A stretch of DNA of 64,000 bases from JANMJD01 sp963847945 (GCA_963847945.1 CAWKBX010000020.1:434001-498000); one strand, 5' to 3'; numbered from the stretch's first letter, positions 9,258 to 18,356 are shown. The notes: generated by a model from the letters alone, not told the origin. Made by a program: numbers and translations.

Positions 9258-9596
9258 TTAGAAGCGGCGGTCGTTCATCTTCTTCTTGGGCGGAGCCTTG
9301 AACGGGGCCTCGATCAGCTCTTCGAACTTCGCGTCATCGGGCTGCTTGGGGTCGTTGAGCTTCTGCAGGTACACCTTGATCGCGGCGCGGGCGGGGGCGA
9401 CGTGATCGCCCTTCGTGCCGACGGAGCGGGCCAGGGCATCTTTCGCCTTCGTCACGCGCTCCTTGCGGGTCGCCTTTTCCTCCTCGGAAATCTCCCGCTT
9501 GGGCTTGTCGGCCCCCTTGGGAGCGGCGGACGGAGCAGCTGCGGTGCGGCGGGCTGCCATTTCCTCGGCGGTGGTCAGTTTGGCGCGGATTGCCAT
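9258..9596 (-). CDS. Small Lys/Ala-rich protein of unknown function
   Basis: A 112-residue protein, ATG at 9596, preceded by an AAGGAC ribosome-binding site about 8 bases upstream. It begins MAIRAKLTTAEEMAARR and is very basic and Ala/Lys/Pro-rich in the middle (SAAPKGADKPKREISEEEKA). A predicted helical stretch (ARAAIKVYLQKLNDP) follows, and the end is basic (FKAPPKKKMNDRRF). There are no Cys residues, signal peptide or membrane segment. The charge would suit nucleic-acid binding, but I do not recognise a family. Confidence 0.6.
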   Translation of the reverse strand: MAIRAKLTTAEEMAARRTAAAPSAAPKGADKPKREISEEEKATRKERVTKAKDALARSVGTKGDHVAPARAAIKVYLQKLNDPKQPDDAKFEELIEAPFKAPPKKKMNDRRF

Positions 9597-9728
9597 TGCA
9601 AGAGTCCTTACGATCGGGGCGCTACGACGATACACCCGCACGCACCGGGTCACCCCAGCGTCGCTCGGGATGTCACAACACTTTGGAGCGATCACCCCGC
9701 CGACAGTCGCCGCATCAGACGGTCGAAG

Positions 9729-10094
9729 TCAGCCTTTCGACAGGAACCGATCGAGTTGACGGCGGTCACGTTTGGTCGGCCGGCCGGCCGCCCGGTCGCG
9801 GACGAACGGCGCAACAACACGATCGGCCGGCTCGGGAAGCGGGCTGTGATCAACGAGGCAGGTCGCCGCAACCGGTGCCCCGACGCGCTTGTCGATGATC
9901 GTCAGCACTTCGAGCATCCGTTCGTGGCTACGGGTCGTCGCCGTCACGCGGTCACCCACTCGCACCGTGGTCGATGGTTTCGCCGAGGCCCCGTTGACCC
10001 GTACATGGCCCCCGTGGCAGGCGTCGGTGGCGGCCGTACGCGTCGGGTAGATCCGCACCGCCCACAGCCATTTGTCGACCCGCGTCGCTTCCAC
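9729..10094 (-). CDS. S4-domain RNA-binding protein (Hsp15-like)
   Basis: About 121 residues starting at GTG 10094. The N-terminal half is an S4 RNA-binding domain (RVDKWLWAVRIYPTRTAATDAC, then GHVRVNGASAKPSTTVRVGDRV), as in ribosome-recycling heat-shock protein Hsp15. The basic tail (GRPTKRDRRQLDRFLSKG) also matches Hsp15-like proteins, which bind stalled 50S subunits carrying nascent chains in E. coli. The assignment to that exact function is by family. Upstream in-frame sequence to 10547 overlaps the divergent gene and is not part of this protein. Confidence 0.8.
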   Translation of the reverse strand: MEATRVDKWLWAVRIYPTRTAATDACHGGHVRVNGASAKPSTTVRVGDRVTATTRSHERMLEVLTIIDKRVGAPVAATCLVDHSPLPEPADRVVAPFVRDRAAGRPTKRDRRQLDRFLSKG

Positions 10095-10139
10095 CCCGAC
10101 GAACCTACCCGACCCGCCGGGCCCTACGATGACGCCGTC

Positions 10140-10565
10140 ATGATCGAAGCAGTCGGCCAGTTCGAACCGCCGAGGTCGGCCATGGATCTGTACGACGGGT
10201 TCGGTATTGAGGAACACGACGATTTCTGGGTCGAGATCGGTCAGTGCCCGACCTGCCACCGCGTCGATCGAGTCGACCTGCGAGCGTGGGTACTCGGCTC
10301 CGATTGGGCGACGCCCGACGCGGCGCAGATCACCCCCGAGGCGCTCGCCGAACTCGTCGCGGTCCTCGGGCTCGACGACAAGCGATTCGACGGCACCACC
10401 TACCTCACCGACGCCCACGGCCTCACGGTGTTCGCGGCACTGCTGCGCTGTCCGACGAGCGGATGCCTGCGGTCGGTGCTCCACCTGGTCTCGTACGGCG
10501 AGTTCCAACCCGCTCGGTACATCGCGTTCGACCTGGGGGCGCTCCACGTTGCCGGCACAATGTAA
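10140..10565 (+). CDS. Hypothetical protein with CPTCH motif
   Basis: A 141-residue protein from ATG 10140, divergent from the S4 gene with about 45 bases between starts. It carries a CPTCH pair near residue 40 and a second CPTSGC near residue 105, which together could bind zinc. The rest is acidic and mixed alpha/beta without membrane segments. I do not recognise the family. It converges on the EcsC gene, with only nine bases between stops. Confidence 0.55.
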   Translation: MIEAVGQFEPPRSAMDLYDGFGIEEHDDFWVEIGQCPTCHRVDRVDLRAWVLGSDWATPDAAQITPEALAELVAVLGLDDKRFDGTTYLTDAHGLTVFAALLRCPTSGCLRSVLHLVSYGEFQPARYIAFDLGALHVAGTM

Positions 10566-10574
10566 GAGCCGCGC

Positions 10575-11330
10575 CTACCCTGTCGAACGTGGCAGACGGC
10601 CGGTGATGTCGATCGCCGTGGCGTCGATCGCCGAGTACGGAAGCCGAGTGAAGAACTCGTCCGCATGCCGGGCGAGCTTACGAATCGCCATGTAGTTGGA
10701 GCCTCCGCCGACCACAGCCCCGAGGCCGAGGGGCAAGGCGGTGCCGAGCGCAACCAGGCCCCGGCGAGTGCCATAGCGGCGGATCAGCATCCGACTCATC
10801 AGCCGGTTCACCGACTGCAGGGTGGCCAGCGACACCTTGCTCCCGGCCGCCGGCGACAGCCCGGTGGCCACCTGGCTCAAGGCGGTCGTGAACCCGTCGC
10901 GGGCCGATCCGCCATAGATCAGCACCGCCAGCAACCAGGCCCGCCGCTCATCGACCGTCGGGTTCGGTCGTCCATGCAGCGCGGCAACCGTCAGAATCAG
11001 GTCGCCCGCCCGAGTGGTGAACCAGGCAAGTTCGGCCGTCGTGGCCAGAAACGTCGCTGCGGTACCGACCGCCGGGGCCGCCGCGGCAACCCCCGCGGCG
11101 CCGCCGAACGCCCCGAGCTCAAGGGCGAACGAGTTGGTCAACGACTTGATCTTCTCGGGCCGGATGTCACCCTTCAGCGATGCCGCCCGTTCCACCGCAG
11201 CATCCCAGCGTGCCGCGCTGACGTGATCGATGGTGGTCAGTATCTGGGTCGAAATCCGTTCGAGATCGGCCGGATTGATCCGCGCCACGAGCTTCTCTGC
11301 CCACTCCTGAGCCGCCGCGCGATTCTTCAC
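10575..11330 (-). CDS. EcsC family protein
   Basis: A 251-residue protein related to the EcsC family: a long central Ala/Gly-rich hydrophobic stretch (GAAGVAAAAPAVGTAATFLATTAEL) and the C-terminal LGAVVGGGSNYMAIRKLARHA, resembling the glycine-rich signature of the family. EcsC proteins are membrane-associated; the Bacillus namesake is encoded with an ABC transporter, but no transporter gene is adjacent here. The first 40 residues (KNRAAAQEWAEKLVARI) form an amphipathic helix. The biochemical role is unknown. Confidence 0.7.
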   Translation of the reverse strand: MKNRAAAQEWAEKLVARINPADLERISTQILTTIDHVSAARWDAAVERAASLKGDIRPEKIKSLTNSFALELGAFGGAAGVAAAAPAVGTAATFLATTAELAWFTTRAGDLILTVAALHGRPNPTVDERRAWLLAVLIYGGSARDGFTTALSQVATGLSPAAGSKVSLATLQSVNRLMSRMLIRRYGTRRGLVALGTALPLGLGAVVGGGSNYMAIRKLARHADEFFTRLPYSAIDATAIDITGRLPRSTG

Positions 11331-11439
11331 GACTCAGTTGTAGCGCACCGCGCCCCTACTCACCAGGGGTGCGACGCCCGACCGACGGTCTGACACGATG
11401 TACCCGCCAGTCGATCTCGACCCACGACAAGGGGACTCC

Positions 11440-12601
11440 GTGAATCACGCTCCGCTCAGCACCGCCGTCTTCGATGACCTCATCGCCGCGTTGACCGAGA
11501 TTCGCGATGGCTACGCCCTCAACGAGACCCGCTTCACCGATCCGCTCGACGTCGTCGAGGGATACCGCTATGTCGTGCAAGCCCTGTCGGCGATGTCGGA
11601 GATGTTCGCCGAGGCCGACCCCGAGCACCCACGCTTCGCGTCGATCGTCAGCCCGGCGCGCGAAAATGCAGGGTGACAATCCCGACGCGATCTACCACTT
11701 CGCCCGCATTCGAGGGGACCGCGCCTACCGGGTGTTCGGGCAGATCAACGAGCAGTGCTACACCTCGTTCACCATTCATGGCATCGCAGCCGACGCGGGG
11801 ATGGCCGGGCCACTGCTCGGCGACGTCAACGACCGCAACTTCGCTGTTGCGGACGACGGGACGTACGAGTTGATCCTCAGCGCCAGCGAACCCGCATCCG
11901 TACCCGCCACCGAACCGGCAGGCGGGCAATCCCGTAACTGGCTGCGCCTCGACCCGTTGGCCCACAGCGTCGTCGTCCGCAGCTACTACCACCTGGAGAA
12001 GTCCGCCCAGAACGACCCGACGATCAACGTTGTGATCGGCATCGAGCCACTCGACGACCCGGCCCCTCCCCCACCGCTGACCGATGCGACCTACGCCGAC
12101 CGGCTGCGTGAGGGCGTGGCCTTCCTGCGCCAGGCGACGATCGGCCAGAACATCTTCGGTTCGCCGTCGCCGGTGCCGTTCGTCTCGAACGTGCCCAACA
12201 CGCTGCCGATGCCGTTCAGCTTCCGCGACTCGGGGTTGCCGGTGCCCGGGGCGGCCGACATCGTCTATTCGATGGGCCGATGGAACCTGCACGCCGACGA
12301 AGCCCTGGTCATGACCGGTTTCCTGCCCGAATGCGCCTTTGTCAACGTCATGCTGTGGAACAAGCACATGCAGACCCTGGAGTACCGCAATCGCCAGTCG
12401 TCACTGAATCAGAAGCAGATCACCCTCGAACCCGATGGCAGCTACCGGCTGGTCGTCGCCCACGCCGATCCCGGCGTGCCCAACTGGCTCGACACCGAAG
12501 GCCACGAACAAGGCTCGATCTTCTGGCGTTTCCTGCTCCCCGAGACCGACCCGACGGCGATCGACTGCACCGTTGTTCCCTTGGCCTCGGTGCGCCATTG
12601 A
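11440..12601 (+). CDS. DUF1214 domain protein, one frameshift
   Basis: From GTG 11440 (GGGGA five bases upstream) the protein begins VNHAPLSTAVFDDLI and runs in frame to about 11665. It then continues one frame over with KMQGDNPDAIYHFARIRGDRAYRVFG to the TGA at 12599-12601. The second half carries the DUF1214 core (DGSYRLVVAHADP, NWLDTEGHEQGSIFWRFLLPE). ATG 11398 is an alternative start. DUF1214 proteins have no established enzyme activity; many occur beside lipid or sterol catabolic genes. Its stop overlaps the TTG start of the P1 peptidase. Confidence 0.7.
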
Positions 12602-13656
12602 CCCGGCTACGCGACCTCGGATTCACGATCGGCACCGGTACGCCCGGGCGGTGGAATGCGATCACCGACGTGGCCGGGGTGTCGGTCGGGCATCAGACCT
12701 TGATCGCCGACGAACCCCGCACGATCCGTACCGGGGTGACGATCGTCCACACCCGCGCCGCGGGTGAACGACCCGACCGGTGCTATGGCGGGCTGTACTC
12801 GTTCAATGGCAACGGTGAGATGACAGGCTCACACTGGTTAGAGGAGTCCGGCCTGGTCAGCGGCCCGATCGGGATCACCAACACCCATCAGGTCGGCCTG
12901 GTCCGCGACGAACTGGTCCGCTACGAAGTCGAGACCGATCCCCGTGCCGACTGGTGTCTGCCGATCGTCGCCGAAACCTACGACGGCTTCCTCAACGACA
13001 TCAACGCCTTCGCCGTCACCAACGACGACGTGCGGATGGCGATCGCCGACGCCGAGGCCAACGCCGGGCCGGTCGCCGAGGGCAACGTCGGGGGCGGCAC
13101 CGGAATGATCTGCCACGAATTCAAGGGCGGCATCGGCACCTCGTCACGGGTCGTCGAGACCCGCAGCGGACCGTTCACCGTCGGCGCGCTCGTGCAGGCC
13201 AACTACGGCTCGCGTGAACTCCTCCGGCTCGACGGCCGCCCGGTCGGCCAGATCCTCAACGCGGCTGAAGTGCCGCTCCCCACCGAACGGCCCACGGCCG
13301 ATGTCGGGTCGATCATCGTGATCATCGCTACCGACGCCCCGTTGCTGGCAGATCAGTGCAGGCGCCTCGCTCGCCGGGCAACCGTCGGACTGTCGCGCGT
13401 CGGCGGGACCGGGGGCAACGGCAGCGGCGACATCTTCCTTGCCTTCGCCACCGGTAACCGGGTACCCGCCCACGCCGATGCACCGATGCAGGTCACCACC
13501 CTGCCCGGCGAGCATCTGACCGACCTGTTCAACGCCACCGCCGAGGCGGTCGAGGAGTCGATCTGGAACGCGTTGGTCGCCGCCCATACGACTACCGGAC
13601 TGCGCGGCCGAGTCGTCCACGCCATCCCCCACGACCGCCTCGTCGGGCTCAGGTAG
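12598..13656 (+). CDS. P1 family peptidase (DmpA/L-aminopeptidase type)
   Basis: N-terminal-nucleophile hydrolase of 352 residues. It opens with LRDLGFTIGTGTPGRWNAITDVAGVSVGH, the DmpA family N-terminus, and contains GPIGITNTHQVGLVRD and EGNVGGGTGM. The GNGSGDIFLAF segment matches the Gly-Ser self-cleavage site, whose Ser becomes the nucleophile of the mature alpha-beta heterodimer. Known members are aminopeptidases or beta-peptidases acting on D- or beta-amino-acid amides. TTG 12598 overlaps the preceding stop (TTGA), so it is probably translated together with the DUF1214 gene. Confidence 0.85.
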   Translation: MTRLRDLGFTIGTGTPGRWNAITDVAGVSVGHQTLIADEPRTIRTGVTIVHTRAAGERPDRCYGGLYSFNGNGEMTGSHWLEESGLVSGPIGITNTHQVGLVRDELVRYEVETDPRADWCLPIVAETYDGFLNDINAFAVTNDDVRMAIADAEANAGPVAEGNVGGGTGMICHEFKGGIGTSSRVVETRSGPFTVGALVQANYGSRELLRLDGRPVGQILNAAEVPLPTERPTADVGSIIVIIATDAPLLADQCRRLARRATVGLSRVGGTGGNGSGDIFLAFATGNRVPAHADAPMQVTTLPGEHLTDLFNATAEAVEESIWNALVAAHTTTGLRGRVVHAIPHDRLVGLR

Positions 13657-13805
13657 CGACTCAGGCCCGATCTGGGCGCGGACCTCGTCACCGGTGACGG
13701 ATTTCGCGCCCAGGTACCCCAGCGGCTTGGGGTCCCTGCAGGTGGCCGGTGAGTACCCACGGCTTGCCTTCGTTGCCGGTGGGGCCGATCTGGGAACCTG
13801 GGCGC
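13657..13805. other. Short gap with a coding-like minus-strand remnant
   Basis: The 149 bases between the peptidase and the VOC gene read on the minus strand as IGPTGNEGKPWVLTGHLQG and, one frame over, PLGYLGAKSVTGDEVRAQI. These are plausible protein fragments with no start or stop of their own. They may be the stub of a deleted gene or chance. No promoter or terminator is obvious. Confidence 0.25.
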
Positions 13806-14251
13806 ATGGGGCAAGTGCTTGGACAGTTCTGTATCAATGTGACCGACATCGAGCGGTCGATCGAGTTCTGGCGGGATGTGTGCGGGATTCCGCTGCAGAG
13901 CCGGACCGAGATCCCGAGCGCGGACATGAGGCGTGTCTGCAGGCCAACGAGGGTGGGTCGCGGATCCAACTGGCCCAGCAACTCGACCAGGCCGGGCCGA
14001 TCGAGATGGGCGGCTCGCTGTGGAAGCTGTATCTCTACACCGACGATTGCGTCGCGCTCTACGAGCGTTGCCTGGCCGCCGGGTGCGAGTCGGTCACCCC
14101 ACCGCAGAAGCTCGACCGGTGGCCGGTGACGATCGCCTTCATCAAGGACCACGACGGCTACCTGATCGAGCTGATCGAAAACCATGAGGGCACGCCGGCC
14201 GGTATCCCCGACCCTGGCTCGACCAACCGCCGCCCCGCAACGACCGACTGA
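13806..14251 (+). CDS. VOC (glyoxalase/dioxygenase superfamily) protein, one frameshift
   Basis: Small VOC-fold protein. ATG 13806 gives GQVLGQFCINVTDIERSIEFWRDVCGIPL, the first beta-alpha-beta module. Near 13925 the frame changes, and the second module continues as GGSLWKLYLYTDDCVALYERCLAAGCESV and IAFIKDHDGYLIELIE, the metal-site Glu segment. Members bind a divalent metal and catalyse isomerisation, dioxygenation or drug binding; the substrate here is unknown. Its last 94 bases overlap the 3' end of the convergent membrane-protein gene. Confidence 0.65.
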
Positions 14252-14904
14252 CCGGTTGCTACGAGACGACCAGTTCCGCGGGCGCGCACCGGGGGCACGA
14301 AGTTCATCGACCTCAGCCCCAGCGTGATCAGCGGACCCATCGCCACCAGGAAGATCACGGTACCGACCCCGATCTGACCGCCAAGCAGGATCCCGATCAC
14401 GATCGGTACCCCGTCGACGATCCACCGGGCGAGGACCAGACCGACGCCACGATGCACCAGGCCCATCTGGACCACTTCGGAGGGGCCGGGTCCGAATTGG
14501 GCGACGATCGCCAGGCAGATTCCCGCGGCGATGGTCAAGGTCCCGAGGGCGAGGAGGGGAATCCGGATGGCCAGCCGCTCATACTCGGGCACCTGCCCGA
14601 GTACCACGTCGATCATCGGTCCGATGATGACCGTGCCGAGCGGTGACGCCCAACCGATGCGCCCGCCGAGCAGTATCCCCACCGCGTACAGCGTGACCGC
14701 CGTGATCACGAACGATGTTCCGAACGACCAGCCCGTTGTCGTGCCGACCCCCGAGATGAGGACGTCGGCCGGGGACAGCCCCAACTCCGCTCGCACGAGC
14801 ATCGGCACACCGATGGCGATGCACGTCCACGATGCAGCGAGCCGAGCGAGTCTCGTCGAGTAGGCGGCCGACCGAATGGCGAGTGCAGGGTTCACGATCG
14901 ACAC
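14158..14904 (-). CDS. YczE/YitT-like multi-pass membrane protein
   Basis: A 248-residue protein with five or six hydrophobic helices (IAIGVPMLVRAELGLSPADVL, FVITAVTLYAVGILLG, LLALGTLTIAAGICLAIVAQFG, VDGVPIVIGILLGGQIGVGTV). The glycine-rich PSEVVQMGL motif after helix 4 is typical of the YczE/YyaS group of putative transporters. Substrate unknown. The hydrophilic last 45 residues overlap the convergent VOC gene on the other strand, so part of the tail may be fortuitous. Start ATG 14904. Confidence 0.65.
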   Translation of the reverse strand: MSIVNPALAIRSAAYSTRLARLAASWTCIAIGVPMLVRAELGLSPADVLISGVGTTTGWSFGTSFVITAVTLYAVGILLGGRIGWASPLGTVIIGPMIDVVLGQVPEYERLAIRIPLLALGTLTIAAGICLAIVAQFGPGPSEVVQMGLVHRGVGLVLARWIVDGVPIVIGILLGGQIGVGTVIFLVAMGPLITLGLRSMNFVPPVRARGTGRLVATGQSVVAGRRLVEPGSGIPAGVPSWFSISSIR

Positions 14905-15018
14905 GGCTCCGAGGCTACGACGGGGGTCGACGCTCTATCGCAGCAACCAGCGGATATTCAGCTGATGACCAGCCACTGATCGCCGGCGGAGATTGAACGG
15001 ACCCCGAAAACTGCGAAA

Positions 15019-15058
15019 CCCCCTCGCCCGGGTGCCTGAGCACCGATGGACGAGGGGG
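15019..15058 (-). terminator. Rho-independent terminator of cspA
   Basis: Perfect outer stem CCCCCTCG (15019-15026) with CGAGGGGG (15051-15058), plus an inner GGTGC/GCACC stem. Read on the minus strand it follows the cspA stop by 15 bases and is followed by TTTCGCAGTTTTC. Confidence 0.8.
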
Positions 15059-15073
15059 AGTTGCTAGAGAATG

Positions 15074-15274
15074 TCAGACGGGGCGGACGTTCTGGGCCTC
15101 TTCGCCCTTGCGGCCGGGAGCGACGTCGAACTCGACGACCTGACCCTCGCTGAGCGACTTGTGGCCCGAGCCCTGAATCTGGGAGTAGTGGACGAACACG
15201 TCGTCACCCTTCTCACGCGAGATAAAGCCGAAACCCTTGTCGACATTGAAGAACTTAACTGTACCGGTGGCCAT
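15074..15274 (-). CDS. cspA: Cold shock protein
   Basis: A 66-residue single cold-shock domain. RNP1 is KGFGFISRE and RNP2 is DVFVHYSQI, the two single-stranded nucleic-acid binding motifs. Starts at ATG 15274, preceded by a strong GGTGAGGG site. Such proteins melt RNA secondary structure in the cytoplasm at low temperature or constitutively. The gene is monocistronic, with its own terminator at 15019-15058. The 5' side (15275-15330) is AT-richer than the surroundings and probably holds the promoter and leader. Confidence 0.95.
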   Translation of the reverse strand: MATGTVKFFNVDKGFGFISREKGDDVFVHYSQIQGSGHKSLSEGQVVEFDVAPGRKGEEAQNVRPV

Positions 15275-15331
15275 TGGGCCCTCACCTTCAAAACTGGATC
15301 CACCAACTGCGATGGATCCGAAGGCCAAACA

Positions 15332-15469
15332 CTAACGGGCGATTCGAACAAATGTGCGAAGAGTGGCAAGAACTCGAAAAAGATTCCGCGTGGCGCTCAC
15401 CGGCAGATCGTCGAACTCGTCACCCTCACCAGCGAGTTGCAACGGGCTGCCAACACTCTCGATCTCCAT
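15332..15469 (-). CDS. Possible small protein upstream of cspA
   Basis: A 45-residue reading frame on the minus strand (MEIESVGSPLQLAGEGDEFDD...RTFVRIAR) with protein-like composition. The same frame continues upstream without a start (NFGDAAAALVAWALGA) to a stop near 15534, so the true gene could be longer and frameshifted. No ribosome-binding site is clear. The plus strand of 15275-15726 has only open frames that look like shadows; otherwise I see nothing in this 450-base gap. Confidence 0.3.
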   Translation of the reverse strand: MEIESVGSPLQLAGEGDEFDDLPVSATRNLFRVLATLRTFVRIAR

Positions 15470-15726
15470 CGCCCCCAGGGCCCATGCGACGAGTGCCGCT
15501 GCTGCATCACCGAAGTTGGCGAGGTGGGCTCGGCGTCATCGCCGAGGCGGCTTGGGCGGACTCGTCGTTGCCGCGCTCGGCGCTGTCTGGGCGACGCGTC
15601 GCCGACGGCGAGCAGCTGCCTGCTCGCCGCAACCGGGGACCGTCGACGGCCTACGGATCAACCGCTCCGGGCGGTAGCGCAGGCCCCGATTAGGGTGACC
15701 GGGGGTCGCCAAGTCGGGAGGTACGG

Positions 15727-16797
15727 ATGGAGTTCGGAGTGTTCATCGGCTGCCACAACCTCGGTCATCAGCGCCGCGAATCGCAGCTGTTCGACGACAT
15801 CACCGCGCAGGCCGTGCTCGCCGACCGGCTCGGCTACGACATCGTCTGGCTGGTCGAACACCACTTCAACGACTACAACCTGCTCCCCGATCCGCTGCAG
15901 ATGGCAGTACGTATCTTCGAGCGGACGTCGCGGATCCGGGTCGGCGTCGCAGTGGTCATCCTGCGCGACCATCACCCGCTGCAGCTGGCCGGGCGGGTCG
16001 CCCAGCTCGACGTGATGTATCCCGGCCGGTTCGAGTTGGCCGTCGGGCGGGGGTCGTCGGGTTTCGAGGCGGCGCGATTCCAACGCGAGATGGACCTCGA
16101 GACCAGCCGGGCCCACTTCTTCGAGCATCTCCAGGTGATGGCAAGTGGCTGGCGGAACGACACCGAGACCGCCCATAACGGCCGGTTTTGGCAGTTCCCG
16201 GCGACCACCGTGCTGCCGAGACCGGTGACGAAACCCCACCCGTCGCTGTGGCTCTCGGCCGTGACCCCGTGGTCGATCTACGGGCAAGTCGAGAACTGCG
16301 CGGCGCTCGGGGTGCAGCCGAAGGTGATCACCAGCCCGTTCCGCAACCCCTTCAGCTATCTGGCCGAGGGCCACGAGCAGTTCGAGCGAGGCCTGCGCGA
16401 AATCGGTTGCCCCCGTGACCAAGCACGGTTTGCGGTCAACCGGACTGTGTTCATCGGCCACGACCAAGCAGAGGTTGATGCGGCGATGACCGATGTCCTG
16501 CGCATACACCGGGGCCTGTACGCCCAGTTGGAAGGCAACGAGGTGTATATCGACGGCAAGACCCAGATCCGCCCAGTGGAGCACGAGATCGGGGCCGACG
16601 AGGTCGTCGCCAACGTGCCGTTTGGGCTGCCTGACTGGGTCCGTGAGCAGGTCAGGCCGTATCACGATCTCGGAGTCGACCACCTCAGTCTGTACTTCGA
16701 CTACCTCACCGGCCACGACCGCGTGGTGCGAGCGATGGAACTGTTCGCCACGGAGGTCATGCCCGAGTTCCATGGTCCGCGTTCGGAGATGTCATGA
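15727..16797 (+). CDS. LLM class flavin-dependent oxidoreductase
   Basis: A 356-residue bacterial-luciferase-like protein: MEFGVFIGCHNLG, LGYDIVWLVEHHFNDYNLLPDP (the EHH barrel signature), RIRVGVAVVILRDHHPLQLAGRVAQLDVMYPGRFELAVGRG, and a helical insertion. This segment order matches alkanal and limonene monooxygenase-like LLM members that use reduced FMN. The start is ATG 15727. Its stop overlaps the next gene's ATG (ATGA, 16794-16797), tying it to the hydrolase and pentapeptide genes. Confidence 0.85.
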   Translation: MEFGVFIGCHNLGHQRRESQLFDDITAQAVLADRLGYDIVWLVEHHFNDYNLLPDPLQMAVRIFERTSRIRVGVAVVILRDHHPLQLAGRVAQLDVMYPGRFELAVGRGSSGFEAARFQREMDLETSRAHFFEHLQVMASGWRNDTETAHNGRFWQFPATTVLPRPVTKPHPSLWLSAVTPWSIYGQVENCAALGVQPKVITSPFRNPFSYLAEGHEQFERGLREIGCPRDQARFAVNRTVFIGHDQAEVDAAMTDVLRIHRGLYAQLEGNEVYIDGKTQIRPVEHEIGADEVVANVPFGLPDWVREQVRPYHDLGVDHLSLYFDYLTGHDRVVRAMELFATEVMPEFHGPRSEMS

Positions 16798-17666
16798 CCA
16801 ATCCCGTGTTTCTTGGCTACGACCAGGAGCGGCTCGACGCGCTCCTCGACGCTCGGCGCAGCACGCCCGACTTCCTCACCTACACCGACCGGTTCACCGC
16901 GCGCAGCTCGGAGATCCGGGCCGGCGCCAGGCCGGAACTGCTCGATATTCAGTACGGGCACCACGAACGCGAGCGTCTCGACGTCTTCCGACCAGACATC
17001 GACGGTCAGGTCGCCGCCAACCTGTTCTTCCATGGCGGCTACTGGCGGTCGAGCGAGAAGGAGCGGTACTCGTTCGTGGCCGACTCCTTCGTGTCGGCCG
17101 GGGCCGCGGCGGTCGTCGTCGAGTACGCGCTGATCCCGGCCGTCGACATGGACGAGTTGATCCGTCAGTGCCGAGCGGCACTCGCCTACGTCTACCACCA
17201 CGCCGCCGAACTGGGCATCGATCGCGACCGGCTGTACCTGTCGGGCCACTCGGCGGGCGGCCAGATCATCGGGTTGTTGATGGCCGCCGGTTGGCACGAC
17301 GCGTTCGATCTACCCGCCGACGTGGTCAATGGCGGCTGCGGGATCAGTGGGCTCTACGACATGCAGCCGATCCGCCTGTCGTATCTCAACGCGACCCTCG
17401 CCCTCGATGAGGCCGCAGCTCTCCGCACCAGTGCCTGCGTCCACCGGGCAGCCTCGAATGCCCCGTTGATCTGCGCTGTCGGGGGGCTGGAAGGCGAAGA
17501 GTTCCTGCGCCAGAACTCGCTGATGGGTGTGGCGTGGGGATCGGATATCAACGTGACCGCGATCGTGATCGATGGCGGTAACCACTACTCGGCGGTCGAG
17601 TCGCTCGGCGATCCACACAGCCGGCTCGGCCGAGCGGTCCTCGCCCAGATGGGTCTCGGCGGCTGA
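16794..17666 (+). CDS. Alpha/beta hydrolase (arylformamidase/esterase-like)
   Basis: A 290-residue hydrolase with the HGGYW oxyanion-hole motif at about residue 80 and the nucleophile elbow GHSAGG with Ser at about residue 153. A late HYSAVESLGDP segment supplies the His. The HGGxW plus N-terminal YDQERLDALLDARRSTPDF layout is that of kynurenine formamidase-like esterases, which cleave N-formylkynurenine or small esters. Without tryptophan-catabolism neighbours the substrate stays open. Translationally coupled to the LLM gene. Confidence 0.8.
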   Translation: MTNPVFLGYDQERLDALLDARRSTPDFLTYTDRFTARSSEIRAGARPELLDIQYGHHERERLDVFRPDIDGQVAANLFFHGGYWRSSEKERYSFVADSFVSAGAAAVVVEYALIPAVDMDELIRQCRAALAYVYHHAAELGIDRDRLYLSGHSAGGQIIGLLMAAGWHDAFDLPADVVNGGCGISGLYDMQPIRLSYLNATLALDEAAALRTSACVHRAASNAPLICAVGGLEGEEFLRQNSLMGVAWGSDINVTAIVIDGGNHYSAVESLGDPHSRLGRAVLAQMGLGG

Positions 17667-18356
17667 GTGGCCGAGCCGATACACACCCCGCGCCTCGGGC
17701 GGCATCTCCGACCCCTCGGCGTCCCTCGGCTCGACGACGACCTGGCCTGGGACGGCCTGTATATCACCGGTGACATGGCCGATTCGTTTGCCGACCGCTT
17801 GGAGATCACCGGTTCACGCCTGACCGACGTTCGCCTGACCGGGGCCCAACTCCATCGACTCCGCATGATCGATTGCGTGGTCGAGCGGTGCGAAGTCTCC
17901 GGGGCGATGCTCGAAGACGCCGCATTCCAGCGGGTCGAGTTCATCGACTGCCGAATGTCGGGCGTGGTGTTGACGAGTACGGCGATGCGGCACGTCCGCT
18001 TCACCGGTTGCCGGATGGACCATGCCAGCCTGCGGATGACCTCGGCCAACCCCGGCATCTTCGAGCGCTGCGATCTACGAGACGTCGACTTCTACGCGGC
18101 GAAGCTGGCCGGGTGCCGGTTGGTCGAGTGCGATCTGACTCGTGCCGACTTCTCCCAGGCAACGATGGCCGCAGCGGTCCTGCACGGGTCGGATCTCACC
18201 GATCTCGTCGGTGGTTCGGCCCTGCGCGGCGTAACTATCGATTCGACGCAGATCGTCCCGCTCGCCCTCGCCGTGTTCGACGTGCTCGGCATCACCGTGT
18301 CGGAACCGCTATCGGAGCTGGCCGACCACCGACGTCGGGGTGAAGGTGGCAAGTAG
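17667..18356 (+). CDS. Pentapeptide repeat protein
   Basis: A 229-residue protein made largely of A(D/N)LxX-like pentapeptide repeats between about residues 45 and 185 (LTDVRLTGAQLHRLRMIDCV, RCDLRDVDFYAAKLAGCRL). Such stretches fold as a right-handed quadrilateral beta-helix; some members mimic DNA and bind gyrase, most have no known role. GTG 17667 follows the hydrolase stop immediately. Its last 48 bases overlap the convergent PPOX gene. Confidence 0.8.
   Translation: MAEPIHTPRLGRHLRPLGVPRLDDDLAWDGLYITGDMADSFADRLEITGSRLTDVRLTGAQLHRLRMIDCVVERCEVSGAMLEDAAFQRVEFIDCRMSGVVLTSTAMRHVRFTGCRMDHASLRMTSANPGIFERCDLRDVDFYAAKLAGCRLVECDLTRADFSQATMAAAVLHGSDLTDLVGGSALRGVTIDSTQIVPLALAVFDVLGITVSEPLSELADHRRRGEGGK

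Noticed and set aside
9258..9596. Histone-like or HU-type protein
   Set aside because: It is Lys/Ala-rich but has no HU beta-arm motif.
10095..10547. N-terminal extension of the S4 protein
   Set aside because: It overlaps the divergent hypothetical gene and is not S4-like; the fold begins at RVDKWLW.
15071..16015. A 314-residue plus-strand frame
   Set aside because: It runs antisense to cspA and out of frame with the LLM gene; its composition is unlike the neighbours.
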